From Algoriphagus boseongensis (lineage in GTDB: Bacteria; Bacteroidota; Bacteroidia; Cytophagales; Cyclobacteriaceae), in the NCBI RefSeq assembly GCF_004362805.1, contig NZ_SNYF01000006.1, positions 744,001-808,000 of the forward strand: a stretch of 64,000 nt of DNA, written 5' to 3'. Both the position numbers and the translations under genes were made by a program. The notes under the pieces were generated by a model. The model was given only the letters and a program-made list of their open reading frames with translations. It ran no database searches and had not been told where the DNA came from. This document shows, piece by piece, positions 7,525 to 16,748 of the stretch (the stretch's first letter is position 1; every line of letters starts with the position of its first letter).

Positions 7525-8604
7525 ATGAAATCTTCAACCCGATTCCTAAGCTTATTTCTGCTTTTAGCCGCTTGTTCCCAGCCAAAAGGAACTACAGAAA
7601 CTGAGGTTGATGCAGAACAGGGACCGATTTTCGCTCATTCACCACTAGTGGAGCATATCTATACAGCTGACCCTTCAGCACATGTTTTTGGAGGAAAGAT
7701 TTACATCTATCCATCCCATGATATTGAATCGGAAGTAACTGAAGATGACATGGGCTCTCATTTTGACATGAAAGATTACCATGTCTTTTCTATGGAAAAG
7801 CCTGGGGCACCAGTTACCGATCATGGAGTCGCACTAAAATTGGAAGATATTCCATGGGCTGGAAGACAACTTTGGGCGCCTGATGCTGCCGAAAAAAATG
7901 GAAAATACTACCTCTACTTCCCGGCAAAAGACAAACAAGACCTTTTTAAGATTGGAGTAGCGGTTTCTGATCGACCTGAAGGCCCTTTTATCCCTGAGCC
8001 TCAGCCTATCAAAGGAACTTTCAGTATGGACCCTTCAGCATTTCAGGATGGGGGAGACTATTACTTGCTTTGGGGAGGAATATGGGGAGGTCAGCTGCAA
8101 TGGTATGAGAATCAAAAACTGGTAGAAGGTAGAAAAGGACCAACCGATGGAATTCCTGCACCTGATCAAAAAGCACTGATGCCTTACATAGCCAAGCTTT
8201 CTGGTTCTATGACTGAGTTAGCAGAAAGCCCACGTGAACTCTTGATTTTAGATGAGAATGGGGAGCCGATTAAGGCAGGAGACAATTCCAGAAGGTTCTT
8301 TGAGGCGGCTTGGATGCACCAGTATAATGGTAAATATTACCTTTCCTATTCTACGGGAGACACACATTTTATAGCTTATGCCATCGGTGATTCACCTTAT
8401 GGGCCTTTTACCTATCAGGGAAATGTACTTGAGCCGGTGCAAGGCTGGACTAACCATCATTCTATCGTGGAATTTGAAGGAAAGTGGTATTTATTCTATC
8501 ACGACACCCAGCTTTCAGGCAAGACTCAATTGAGAAATATAAAAATGGCGGAGCTGACTCATCTTCCGGATGGGAAAATTCAAACCATTAAGTCTTTGAA
8601 CTAG
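7525..8604 (+). CDS. glycoside hydrolase family 43 lipoprotein
   Basis: This 359-residue protein has a lipoprotein signal peptide with lipobox LLAAC, so C17 would be acylated. The GH43 five-blade beta-propeller features are present: catalytic base D49 in YTADPS, the pKa-modulating aspartate D169 in SMDPS, and acid E260 in FFEAAWM. GH43 enzymes are inverting beta-xylosidases, alpha-L-arabinofuranosidases or arabinanases; which substrate is used cannot be told from the sequence. There is no SusC/SusD pair nearby, so this is not part of a visible polysaccharide-utilisation locus. A REP-like hairpin follows the gene. Confidence 0.9.
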   Translation: MKSSTRFLSLFLLLAACSQPKGTTETEVDAEQGPIFAHSPLVEHIYTADPSAHVFGGKIYIYPSHDIESEVTEDDMGSHFDMKDYHVFSMEKPGAPVTDHGVALKLEDIPWAGRQLWAPDAAEKNGKYYLYFPAKDKQDLFKIGVAVSDRPEGPFIPEPQPIKGTFSMDPSAFQDGGDYYLLWGGIWGGQLQWYENQKLVEGRKGPTDGIPAPDQKALMPYIAKLSGSMTELAESPRELLILDENGEPIKAGDNSRRFFEAAWMHQYNGKYYLSYSTGDTHFIAYAIGDSPYGPFTYQGNVLEPVQGWTNHHSIVEFEGKWYLFYHDTQLSGKTQLRNIKMAELTHLPDGKIQTIKSLN

Positions 8605-8622
8605 AAAATGGCTTAGCCCAAC

Positions 8623-8697
8623 ACTTCGACTTCGCTCAGTGTGACTGAGTAATTGGTCTCCTGCGCTCAGTTTGACCGAAGTCGAAGTTTATTTTTT
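8623..8697. repeat. REP-like inverted repeat, possible terminator
   Basis: ACTTCGACTTCG (8623-8634) and CGAAGTCGAAGT (8677-8688) are perfect 12-base arms enclosing two diverged copies of a GCTCAGTxTGAC element in the same orientation. Intergenic palindromes with this TTCGACTTCGCTCAG motif recur in many Bacteroidota genomes. The right arm is followed by a T-rich run, so it may also terminate the GH43 transcript. It abuts the stop codon of the convergent prenyltransferase gene. Confidence 0.7.
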
Positions 8698-9663
8698 TCT
8701 TTCGATGGTATAGCTCACCAAGTCTCGTAAGGACTCTTTGTATTCTGAATCGGGAAATTCTTTGAGGATTTCTAGTGCTTGGAGGTAATACTCGTTCATT
8801 TTGCTTTTCGCATAGTCGAGTCCCCCGCTTTTTTTGACGAAGTCAATTACTTCATTTACAGCCTTTTTGTCCTCAGAGCGATTACGAATCAGGTAAATAA
8901 TTTTACGTTTGGTGAGCCAATCCGAATTTCTCAAGGCATAGATTAAAGGCAAAGTCATTTTCTTCTCCTTGATATCGATGCCAACGGGTTTTCCGATTTC
9001 ATCTTCTCCATAGTCAAAAAGGTCATCCTTGATTTGGAAGGCAATTCCTACTTTTTCTCCGAAAAGCCGCATTTTTTCAATTTGCTCTGCATTTTCATTG
9101 ACGCTCGCGATTCCTACTGCACAGCATGCAGCAATCAAACTTGCAGTTTTTTGACGGATGATTTCATAATAGACTTCCTCATCCACGTCCAATTTTCTGG
9201 CTTTATAGCTCTGAAGAAGTTCTCCTTCGGACATTTCTTTTACCGCATTGGAGACGATTCGGAGAAGGTGGAAGTCATTATGCTCCACGCTAAGTAGCAA
9301 TCCCCTGGAAAGGAGATAATCCCCAACCAAAACAGCAATCTTATTTTTCCAAAGGGCATTTACCGAGAAAAATCCTCTTCGGTAATTCGCATCGTCCACC
9401 ACATCATCATGGACAAGACTTGCAGTATGCAAAAGCTCAATCAGCGCAGCTCCTCGATGGGTAGATTCGTTGATTTGACCAAATACACCAGCGGATAAAA
9501 AAACGAACATGGGACGCATTTGCTTCCCTTTCCGCTTGACAATGTAATTGGTGATGTGATCAAGGAGTTTGACCTTGCTCTTCATGAAGTCCCTGAATTT
9601 GCCTTCAAAGACAGCCATTTCGGCTTCAATAGGGACTTGAATCTGTTTAAGGTCGTTTTTCAT
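8689..9663 (-). CDS. ispB: trans-polyprenyl diphosphate synthase
   Basis: This enzyme elongates allylic diphosphates with isopentenyl diphosphate to make the side chain of menaquinone. Both aspartate-rich motifs are present: DDVVDD in the first half and KDDLFDY in the second, with GKQMRP marking the isopentenyl-diphosphate region. I start at the ATG at 9663 (324 residues, MKNDLKQ...), because the 15 codons before it read as non-conserved sequence rich in Arg and hydrophobic residues. The chain length of the product is not readable from sequence alone. It is convergent to GH43 and stands alone. Confidence 0.9.
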   Translation of the reverse strand: MKNDLKQIQVPIEAEMAVFEGKFRDFMKSKVKLLDHITNYIVKRKGKQMRPMFVFLSAGVFGQINESTHRGAALIELLHTASLVHDDVVDDANYRRGFFSVNALWKNKIAVLVGDYLLSRGLLLSVEHNDFHLLRIVSNAVKEMSEGELLQSYKARKLDVDEEVYYEIIRQKTASLIAACCAVGIASVNENAEQIEKMRLFGEKVGIAFQIKDDLFDYGEDEIGKPVGIDIKEKKMTLPLIYALRNSDWLTKRKIIYLIRNRSEDKKAVNEVIDFVKKSGGLDYAKSKMNEYYLQALEILKEFPDSEYKESLRDLVSYTIERKK

Positions 9664-9813
9664 TGGGGAATAGTGCCGTAAAAATAATACCCTTTCCCGC
9701 TTCAGCAAGGGAATCTTTAGTAGCTTTTGTATTGAAACACGCTTTGGGAAGAATCGTTTGGTTCTTTTTCGTAATTTGGAAAGAGCACTTACACCCTCCT
9801 AATTCCCAGCACT

Positions 9814-10293
9814 ATGAAAAAAATCAGAATTGAACTTAAATGGGGAGTTCTCTTTGTCGTCTCTGGCTTGATCTGGATGATTTTTGAGAAATCCATGGGT
9901 TGGCACGATGTCCATATAGACAAACATGCTACTTATTCCATGTTTTATGCACCAATTGCCATTGCAATTTATGTTTTGGCTTTGCTGGATAAAAAGAGAA
10001 ACTATTACCAAGAAAAGATGAACTACTTACAGGGATTTATTTCTGGTTTGGTCATCACTTTGGTAGTGGTCATCCTGAGTCCGCTTAGCCAGTACATAAC
10101 TAGTGAATTCATTTCTCCTGATTATTTTTCTAATGCAATAGCCTATGCGGTCAGTAGTGGGACTCTCACTCAGGAAGCTGCTGAGTCTAATTTCAACCTG
10201 AACAGTTATATGGTTCAGGCTGTGGGAGGAGCTGCGTTTATGGGCTTGATCACCTCCGCTGTGGTAGCCATCTTTACCCGTTCAAAATCCTGA
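9814..10293 (+). CDS. DUF4199 family membrane protein
   Basis: This is a 159-residue protein with four hydrophobic helices at about 10-28, 40-60, 72-92 and 133-153. The pattern matches the DUF4199 family, which is common and uncharacterised in Bacteroidota. A polar, probably extracytoplasmic loop (YFSNAIAYAVSSGTLTQEAAE) separates the third and fourth helices. It lies 61 bases before the acyltransferase gene, which has its own promoter. Confidence 0.75.
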   Translation: MKKIRIELKWGVLFVVSGLIWMIFEKSMGWHDVHIDKHATYSMFYAPIAIAIYVLALLDKKRNYYQEKMNYLQGFISGLVITLVVVILSPLSQYITSEFISPDYFSNAIAYAVSSGTLTQEAAESNFNLNSYMVQAVGGAAFMGLITSAVVAIFTRSKS

Positions 10294-10318
10294 TTGGAAA
10301 CCAATGTTATATTGCATC

Positions 10319-10347
10319 TTGAGAAAGGGGCAATTTCTTTATCTTTG
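10319..10347 (+). promoter_or_regulatory. promoter of the acyltransferase-gpsA pair
   Basis: TTG at 10319-10321, an 18-base spacer and TATCTTTG at 10340-10347 match the Bacteroidota -33/-7 consensus closely. The box ends only 7 bases before the only plausible in-frame start codon of the next gene, so the message would be leaderless or nearly so. Confidence 0.65.
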
Positions 10348-10354
10348 AGGCCTT

Positions 10355-12070
10355 TTGAACCAAACTACGCACTTGGAAGAGCAATATATCAAACACCGGT
10401 ACGAACCCATCCTTCCCAAAAAGGATGAATGGCCTGTGGTTAAACTCGCGAGAGAGCGAAAGGAATTTGTCAAAAAAGTCTCTGAAACAGCCGAGAGTAA
10501 GATTCTTCAGCTTACGGGTAATAATCCTGACATTTTAAAAGAGGAATTGGAAACCACTCTCTATCGTGAAAAGCTCAGAATCAAGCAAAATCCTTGGGCT
10601 GTAGACCCTGACGATGAGCGTGAATTCTGGAGCGATGTTAAAAATTCCCTTCTTCACCTGAGTACGGAATCTAGCCTGACTAAAACCAAAAAGCTAGAGG
10701 CCTACAAGGAGGTTTTGGGTAAAATAACTTCGAGATACGCGGAAGAAATTGCCTCAAATTTCAAGACTTCACACTACAAGTTTACCCGTAGCGTAGTCAC
10801 TTTTGGGTTTTCCAGATTGTTGAATGCGGCAAGGGTTAAAGGCTTTAAATCCATATTCAGTAATCAATATACCCTTCAGGACAAAATCCAGATTACGGGT
10901 CAAACAGACCAGATTCGGGATCTGGCTACCAAAGGAACCATTGTCATGGTTCCGACTCATTTTTCCAATTTGGATAGTATTCTGATCGGTTGGATTATTT
11001 CGGTTTTGGGTATGCCTCCATTTATTTATGGAGCTGGTTTGAATCTTTTCAATATTTCCATTTTCGCATACTTCATGAATGCGCTAGGAGCGTACAAGGT
11101 GGATAGAAGGAAGAAAAACCTGATGTACCTGGAGACTCTGAAAACTTATTCCAAAGAAGCAATTCAGTTTGGCTGTCATAGCTTGTTTTTCCCGGGTGGA
11201 ACACGATCAAGAAGTGGGATGATTGAGTCTAAATTGAAACTTGGACTCCTTAGCACAGCCATTGAAGCACAGCGAGCCAACTATCAAAATGGGATTCAGG
11301 ACATTTCAGGAAAGATTTTCATCGTACCCGTAACGATCAATTATCACTTTGTACTGGAGGCTCCGGGATTGATTCAAGATTACCTCAGTATCACCGGACA
11401 GGAGCGATACTACAAGGAGAATGATGAGTTTTCTACTTCATACAAGATTTCCAAATTCTTGGTCAAGTTCTTTACTAAGGGTTCGGACATTTCAGTCTCC
11501 ATCGGTCGGGCTCTGGATGTGTTAGGTAACTATGTCGATCAGGATGGAAATAGTCTGGACAAAAGAGGTAGGGTCATCGATACCCGCGACTATTTTATCT
11601 CTGATGGCAAAATCACCGTGGATGCACAGCGTGAGGAAGAATATACCCAAATGCTCGGAAAGAGAATTGTGGAAGAATTTCATAAAATCAATCGCGTCTT
11701 CAGTTCTCATTTGGTAGCCTTTGTGGCTTTTGAAATGATCAAGGCAAAAAACACCAAGCTCGACTTGTTTGATTTGATTAGACTTCCTGAGGAGGATATT
11801 GTTTTGCCATATGAAGAGTTCAAATCTGCCTGCCAGATGGTGTATGATAAAATTCTTGAAATGAAAAACCAAGGATTGATCGATGTCGCTCCACATATGA
11901 ACAGACCTATGGATGAAATAATCAACCATGGATTGGATAACGTGGGGATGTATCATGCAAAGCGTCCTTTGATCAAGGATAAGCAAGGTAATATTGTCAC
12001 TGAGGATATGAGTTTACTTTATTTTTATCATAACAGATTGCACGGATATGCCCTCGAGAAACTCTTCTAA
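10355..12070 (+). CDS. PlsB-like glycerol-3-phosphate/lysophosphatidate acyltransferase
   Basis: The central domain is a PlsC/PlsB-type acyltransferase: HFSNLD (H202 to D207, HX4D motif I), a glycine-rich stretch before AYKVDRRKK, and motif III FPGGTRSRSG at about 280-289. It would acylate glycerol-3-phosphate or lysophosphatidate in membrane lipid synthesis. The N-terminal 150 residues are charged and helical, and the C-terminal 150 form a further helical region, giving 571 residues, larger than PlsC (about 240). The start appears to be TTG, since no in-frame ATG occurs before the catalytic domain. It overlaps gpsA by 23 bases, which makes glycerol-3-phosphate as its likely acceptor more probable. 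Confidence 0.82.
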   Translation: MNQTTHLEEQYIKHRYEPILPKKDEWPVVKLARERKEFVKKVSETAESKILQLTGNNPDILKEELETTLYREKLRIKQNPWAVDPDDEREFWSDVKNSLLHLSTESSLTKTKKLEAYKEVLGKITSRYAEEIASNFKTSHYKFTRSVVTFGFSRLLNAARVKGFKSIFSNQYTLQDKIQITGQTDQIRDLATKGTIVMVPTHFSNLDSILIGWIISVLGMPPFIYGAGLNLFNISIFAYFMNALGAYKVDRRKKNLMYLETLKTYSKEAIQFGCHSLFFPGGTRSRSGMIESKLKLGLLSTAIEAQRANYQNGIQDISGKIFIVPVTINYHFVLEAPGLIQDYLSITGQERYYKENDEFSTSYKISKFLVKFFTKGSDISVSIGRALDVLGNYVDQDGNSLDKRGRVIDTRDYFISDGKITVDAQREEEYTQMLGKRIVEEFHKINRVFSSHLVAFVAFEMIKAKNTKLDLFDLIRLPEEDIVLPYEEFKSACQMVYDKILEMKNQGLIDVAPHMNRPMDEIINHGLDNVGMYHAKRPLIKDKQGNIVTEDMSLLYFYHNRLHGYALEKLF

Positions 12071-13106
12071 GCCGAAATTAATTGGTGTGGTTGGGGTTGG
12101 TAGCTTTGGAGCAGCTATCGCCAACATGCTGGCAGAAAAGAACCAGGTAATGGTCTATGCCCGAAAGGAGGAGATTGTAGAGGAAATCAATTCTCAGAAG
12201 ACTGCTGCAGGAAGAGAATTTAATCCAGCAATTCAGGCAACAAGTTCTCCTGAAGAGTTGTGCAAAGCTTGTGATATTTTATTTTTCATGATTCCGTCAT
12301 CGGCTTTTATGGAGGTGGTGAGGAATTTTGCTCCTTTCCTCTATCCGTATCATGTGATCATTCATGGGACAAAGGGATTGACTTTAAATCTTCCAGAAGG
12401 AGAGAGCATAGAAACGGTCAAGAAACTTCGGCGAAGTCAGATTCTCACCATGAGCGAAGTGATCCTTCAGGAAACAGTAGCTGTCCGTGTGGGATGCCTT
12501 GCAGGACCTAACATTTCCAAAGAATTGAGCCTCGGCCAACCAGCAGCGACAGTGGTAGCAAGCAAATACAACGAGGTGATTTTAGAAGGTCAGCAATTGC
12601 TGCGTTCTGAGAAATTCCAGGTGTATGGTAACTCTGATATTGTAGGCGTGGAATTGAGTGGGGTGTTGAAAAATATAATCGCGATTGCAGCAGGGGCTTT
12701 AGCCGGATTAGGATTAGGTGAAAATGCCAAAGGACTGCTCATTTCCCGAGGTATGGTGGAAATGGTTCATTTAAGCAAAGCTCTTGGAGGAAGTGTTCAG
12801 TCTGTAATTGGACTTGCCGGGGTAGGAGACTTGGTTACTACTTGTAATTCGGTTGACTCAAGAAACTTTACAGTTGGATTCCGCCTAGCAAAAGGAGAGA
12901 CCTTGGATCAGATTTTGGGAAGCATGGAGGAAGTTGCTGAAGGTATCAATACTGTAAGGATTATTGATGCATTTATCAAATCCGCAGGGATTCGTGCTCC
13001 AATTACCGAAAGTTTGCATCGGGTGCTTTTTGAAGATTTACCGATAGGCGAAGCACTTCAGTTTTTGATGAAGTTTCCTTTTAGTGTGGATGTCGATTTT
13101 GTCTGA
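12048..13106 (+). CDS. gpsA: NAD(P)-dependent glycerol-3-phosphate dehydrogenase
   Basis: GpsA reduces dihydroxyacetone phosphate to sn-glycerol-3-phosphate, the backbone of phospholipids. The N-terminal nucleotide loop GVGSFG is at residues 16-21, the substrate segment GPNISKELSLGQPA follows, and the catalytic lysine sits in SGVLKNIIAIAAG near residue 205. The 352-residue length is slightly above the family's usual 330. It begins inside the end of the acyltransferase gene in another frame, so the two are very likely coupled. It runs convergently into the dehydrogenase gene at 13128. Confidence 0.95.
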   Translation: MPSRNSSKPKLIGVVGVGSFGAAIANMLAEKNQVMVYARKEEIVEEINSQKTAAGREFNPAIQATSSPEELCKACDILFFMIPSSAFMEVVRNFAPFLYPYHVIIHGTKGLTLNLPEGESIETVKKLRRSQILTMSEVILQETVAVRVGCLAGPNISKELSLGQPAATVVASKYNEVILEGQQLLRSEKFQVYGNSDIVGVELSGVLKNIIAIAAGALAGLGLGENAKGLLISRGMVEMVHLSKALGGSVQSVIGLAGVGDLVTTCNSVDSRNFTVGFRLAKGETLDQILGSMEEVAEGINTVRIIDAFIKSAGIRAPITESLHRVLFEDLPIGEALQFLMKFPFSVDVDFV

Positions 13107-13127
13107 TTATCTCCATTCAGTTAATCC

Positions 13128-14300
13128 CTAGTTAGAAGGAAATAATTTCACCAAAAGCCCTGTGCCTTCAGTAATCGCATAGATATGTCCTGAAGGACTT
13201 TGTGAAACCTGCCTGACTCTACCTATTCCTTGAAATAGCTTTTCTTCTCCAGTAGCTTTGTTCCCCTTCATTTCCACTCTGGCAATGTGAGTGCCTGCCA
13301 AGGCAGCCACCAGAATATTTCCTTTCCATGCCGGATAAATATCAGAAGTGATCATGGTCATACCACAGGTTGCAATGGATGGGGTCCAATATTTCACCGG
13401 CTGCTCCATCCCTTCCTTTTCGGTAATGTTGGTGATTGGTGTTCCGTTGTAGTTGATCCCATAGGTGATGACCGGCCAGCCATAATTTTTCCCTTTTTCC
13501 AAAATATTCAATTCATCTCCACCTCTTGGTCCGTGCTCCACTTCCCAAAGCCGATTATTCGCCTTGTCAAAATATAACCCCTGCGGGTTTCGGTTTCCAT
13601 AAGTCCAAATTGAAGGAATGGCTCCAGGAGTCGTGACAAAAGGATTGTCAGAAGGAATTCTGCCATCGTCATGGATTCTATGGATTTTCCCGTGAGAGTT
13701 TTTTAGATCTTGAGCATTGTCTTGACTTCCCCGCTCTCCATTGCTGAAATAGAGATAATTTTGATTGTCAAATACTATTCGACTTCCGTAGTGTGTTCCC
13801 CCATTCCAGGCAGGAGTGGTGACGATTAAATCCTCAAAGCCAGTGACAGCATTTCCATTCAATTTGAATCTAGCAATCGTAGTCGCGCCACCATTTCCCA
13901 CTGGTTTTGCATAGGCAATGTAGATCCAGCCGTTTTGGGAATAATTGGGATGAACTGTAATATCCAAAAGTCCAGCTTGACCATTGACATAAAAAGAAGG
14001 AAGTCCAGTGACTTTTTCTCCGGTGTATTTATCATCCTTAAAAATCAAGATTTCCCCCTTTCGCTCGGTGACCAGCATTTTGCCGTCATTTATCCAGGTC
14101 ATTCCCCAAGGATTTTGAAATCCAGTGTAAAGGGTGTCAATCTTGACAGTTAATTTTTCAGTCTTGGTGGTGAAATTTAGGTCAGGAAGTGGTTCCGGCT
14201 GAGCTTCTGAATCTGTGGAAGAGCATCCGGAGGAAAAAGAGATTGTGCCAATGCAAAAGAAAAGCAAGAAGAAAGAAATAGATCGCCTCATATCGTTCAA
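13128..14300 (-). CDS. PQQ-dependent sugar dehydrogenase lipoprotein (copy 1)
   Basis: This 390-residue protein belongs to the soluble glucose/aldose sugar dehydrogenase family, a six-blade beta-propeller that oxidises sugars with PQQ. Recognisable segments are NPWGMTW near the start, QAGLLDITVHP, THYGSRIVF, and VEHGPRGGDELN. The signal peptide ends in SSGC, so it is a probable lipoprotein; an in-frame ATG three codons downstream (MRRSIS) could also be the start. It is a close tandem paralogue of the next gene upstream. No PQQ synthesis genes are seen in the window, so the cofactor would come from elsewhere. Confidence 0.88.
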   Translation of the reverse strand: MNDMRRSISFFLLFFCIGTISFSSGCSSTDSEAQPEPLPDLNFTTKTEKLTVKIDTLYTGFQNPWGMTWINDGKMLVTERKGEILIFKDDKYTGEKVTGLPSFYVNGQAGLLDITVHPNYSQNGWIYIAYAKPVGNGGATTIARFKLNGNAVTGFEDLIVTTPAWNGGTHYGSRIVFDNQNYLYFSNGERGSQDNAQDLKNSHGKIHRIHDDGRIPSDNPFVTTPGAIPSIWTYGNRNPQGLYFDKANNRLWEVEHGPRGGDELNILEKGKNYGWPVITYGINYNGTPITNITEKEGMEQPVKYWTPSIATCGMTMITSDIYPAWKGNILVAALAGTHIARVEMKGNKATGEEKLFQGIGRVRQVSQSPSGHIYAITEGTGLLVKLFPSN

Positions 14301-14368
14301 TAGAAAATTTCTTATCTCAATAACGAGGTAAATGAGGATCTAGTTTGAATAATGGACTCCGAAAGCAC

Positions 14369-14405
14369 AAAAAAAGCCTTTCGGAGATCCCAAAAGGCTT
14401 TTTTT
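14369..14405 (-). terminator. terminator of dehydrogenase copy 2
   Basis: The stem AAAAAAAGCCTTT (14369-14381) / AAAGGCTTTTTTT (14393-14405) has A-runs and T-runs on both sides and ends transcription of the gene at 14423-15583. A second stem, CTCCGAAAG (14357-14365) / CTTTCGGAG (14378-14386), shares bases with it and cannot form at the same time. Confidence 0.8.
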
Positions 14406-14422
14406 GATTTGATAAATCCTGA

Positions 14423-15583
14423 TTATCGAATTGGTAGAAGCTTAATCAATAAACCAGTTGCTTCAGTGATGGCGTAAATGTATCCATCTGGGCTTTCAGC
14501 CACAGTTCTTACTCTGCCGATATCCTGAAGTAGTTTTTCTTCACCCACATAAGAGGTTCCATTCAACTCTACTCTGGCGATGTGTTGTTTTGCCAAAGCT
14601 CCAATTAGGATATTTCCTTTCCAAGTTGGGTATTTATCAGAAGTCACGATGGTCATTCCACAAGTTGCGATGGATGGCACCCAATAATGAACGGGCTGCT
14701 CCATACCTTCTTTTTCTGTAATTTCTGTGATTGGGGTTCCATCATAGTTTTGACCATAAGTGATCACAGGCCATCCGTAATTTTTACCCTTTTCGATTAG
14801 GTTTAGCTCATCACCACCCATTGGGCCATGTTCTACTTCCCACAATCGATTATTGGCTTTGTCATAAATCAAGCCTTGTGGATTTCTATTGCCATAAGTC
14901 CAGATTGAAGAAACATTTCCCAAAGAATCGGTAAATGGATTGTCAGAAGGGATAGTACCGTCGTCATTTACTCTATGGATTTTTCCATGGGCATTGTTCA
15001 GGTTTTGGGCATTCATAGGAATGTTTCCTTTATCTCCATTGGAGAAGTACATATACCCATCGTTGTCAAAAACAATTCGAGAACCGAAATGACGTCCACC
15101 TTTCCAAGATGGTCCGGCTGTAATCAGGTCTTCCTGATTTACGGCATTATTTCCGTCGAGCTTGAATCGCATGATCGTAGTGGCACCAGTGGAATCTTCG
15201 AAATGCTTCGCGTAAGCAATATAAATCCATCCGTTTTCGGCATATTTTGGATGGACAGCGATATCCAAAAGTCCGGCTTGGTTTACTGCATGTACCGCAG
15301 GAAGTCCCTGAACTTTTTCACCGGTGTATTTATCATCTTTGAAGATTAGGATTTCCCCTTTTCTTTCGGTGACTAGCATTCTTCCATCTGGAAGCCAAGT
15401 CATGCCCCAAGGATTTTCAAATTCAGAGTAAAGGGTATCAACCTTGATTAGCAATTTGTCCGTCTGGGTGGCAAATGTCTCATCTATAGGTTCTGCAACT
15501 GGTTCATTTGGACCACAGGAGGACCAAAGCAGGGCGGAACCTGCTACTAGTGCTATCGGTAAATAAAATTTGTATTTGGCCAT
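14423..15583 (-). CDS. PQQ-dependent sugar dehydrogenase lipoprotein (copy 2)
   Basis: The 386-residue sequence is collinear with copy 1 over the whole mature domain, sharing NPWGMTW, LVTERKGEILIFKDDKYTGE, VEHGP-GGDELN and CGMTI-TSD. The signal peptide ends in LLWSSC, again a lipobox. It would oxidise aldose sugars in the periplasm and pass electrons to the respiratory chain. The two copies are separated by a terminator, so they are independently transcribed duplicates rather than subunits of one enzyme. Substrate preference cannot be told from sequence. Confidence 0.88.
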   Translation of the reverse strand: MAKYKFYLPIALVAGSALLWSSCGPNEPVAEPIDETFATQTDKLLIKVDTLYSEFENPWGMTWLPDGRMLVTERKGEILIFKDDKYTGEKVQGLPAVHAVNQAGLLDIAVHPKYAENGWIYIAYAKHFEDSTGATTIMRFKLDGNNAVNQEDLITAGPSWKGGRHFGSRIVFDNDGYMYFSNGDKGNIPMNAQNLNNAHGKIHRVNDDGTIPSDNPFTDSLGNVSSIWTYGNRNPQGLIYDKANNRLWEVEHGPMGGDELNLIEKGKNYGWPVITYGQNYDGTPITEITEKEGMEQPVHYWVPSIATCGMTIVTSDKYPTWKGNILIGALAKQHIARVELNGTSYVGEEKLLQDIGRVRTVAESPDGYIYAITEATGLLIKLLPIR

Positions 15584-15645
15584 AGGTATGTCTTTTAACA
15601 GGTCCGAAGATACAGGATATCTACCAAACTCAGAATCTTATTTTG

Positions 15646-16692
15646 TCAATGGTTAAAAGCCTTAGAAGTTAGGCTCGAATTAGTTTTCATAGAAATCACC
15701 TCGTTGACCATTTTTTCAGAGCCAATAATTAATGGTGTTCGCTGATGAAGGGAATGAGGCTGGATATCCAAAATTCGTTGGTTTCCATCCGTGGCTTTTC
15801 CACCAGCCTGTTCTATAATCATGGCCAAGGCATTAGCTTCGTAAAGAAGCCTCAACTTTCCGCTTGGATTTTTTAATGTAGAGGGATAAAGGTAAACGCC
15901 CCCTTTTAAAAGATTTCTATGAAAGTCAGCGACCAAGCTTCCAATATATCGTGATTGAAGTTTTCGCTCTTTGCAGGATTGGATGTAGGAAAAAATCTCT
16001 GGTTCCCATTCCAATTGAAGCCCTTCGTTGATGGAATAAATCATTCCGTCCTTTGGTGCTTTCATCTCAGGATGAGAAAGAAAGAATTCTCCTAAGCTAT
16101 TTTCGTAAGTAAATCCATTGACTCCGCAGCCCGTGGTATAGACCAGCATAGTGGAGGATCCATAAAGCACATATCCGGCAGCCACCTGCTGGTTTCCAGG
16201 TTGCATGATGTCTATTTCCTGAATGGGGCTTCCTACAGGTGTTTTTCTTCTATAGATGGAAAATATTGTCCCAATGCTGATATTCACATCAATATTTGAG
16301 CTTCCATCCAAGGGGTCAATGGCGACCACGTATTTTCCAGAGCTGTTTTGGAGGTCTATGACAGAATCTTCTTCTTCAGAAACTATGGCACAAACTTCGC
16401 CTCCTTTACTTAGAGCGCGCATAAATCTGATATTGGCGATGACATCCAATTTCTGCTGCTCCTCGCCTTGGACATTGGTCTGACCAAAGGCTCCGCCAAT
16501 ATTTGCAAGGCCTGCTCGGTTGGTTTCACGATTGACTATCTTCGCAGCAAGTGCGATATCCCTAAGCAATTGGGAAAGTTCTCCGGAAGCAAATGGGAAG
16601 TCTTGTTGTTTGAATTTAATAAATCGGTCTAGGGTCATTCCGACCGAATAGGCCAGATTCGATTGATCTGGCTGATAAGGTAAAATTTTCAT
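15646..16692 (-). CDS. fbp: fructose-1,6-bisphosphatase, class I
   Basis: Fbp removes the 1-phosphate from fructose-1,6-bisphosphate in gluconeogenesis. The metal and substrate motif [11 protein letters not shown] and the acidic VSEEEDS before it identify class [22 protein letters not shown] is the conserved N-terminal helix. At 348 residues it matches the family. The start could also be the ATG 18 codons in (MTLDRF), but the longer form is of the usual length for related enzymes. It is divergent from lysC with 56 bases between the starts, so the two may share control. Confidence 0.96.
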   Translation of the reverse strand: MKILPYQPDQSNLAYSVGMTLDRFIKFKQQDFPFASGELSQLLRDIALAAKIVNRETNRAGLANIGGAFGQTNVQGEEQQKLDVIANIRFMRALSKGGEVCAIVSEEEDSVIDLQNSSGKYVVAIDPLDGSSNIDVNISIGTIFSIYRRKTPVGSPIQEIDIMQPGNQQVAAGYVLYGSSTMLVYTTGCGVNGFTYENSLGEFFLSHPEMKAPKDGMIYSINEGLQLEWEPEIFSYIQSCKERKLQSRYIGSLVADFHRNLLKGGVYLYPSTLKNPSGKLRLLYEANALAMIIEQAGGKATDGNQRILDIQPHSLHQRTPLIIGSEKMVNEVISMKTNSSLTSKAFNH

Positions 16693-16748
16693 TCTAAGAA
16701 AAGTACAATACTTGGGTTTATATACCTGAAAATTAGGTAAAATATTCT

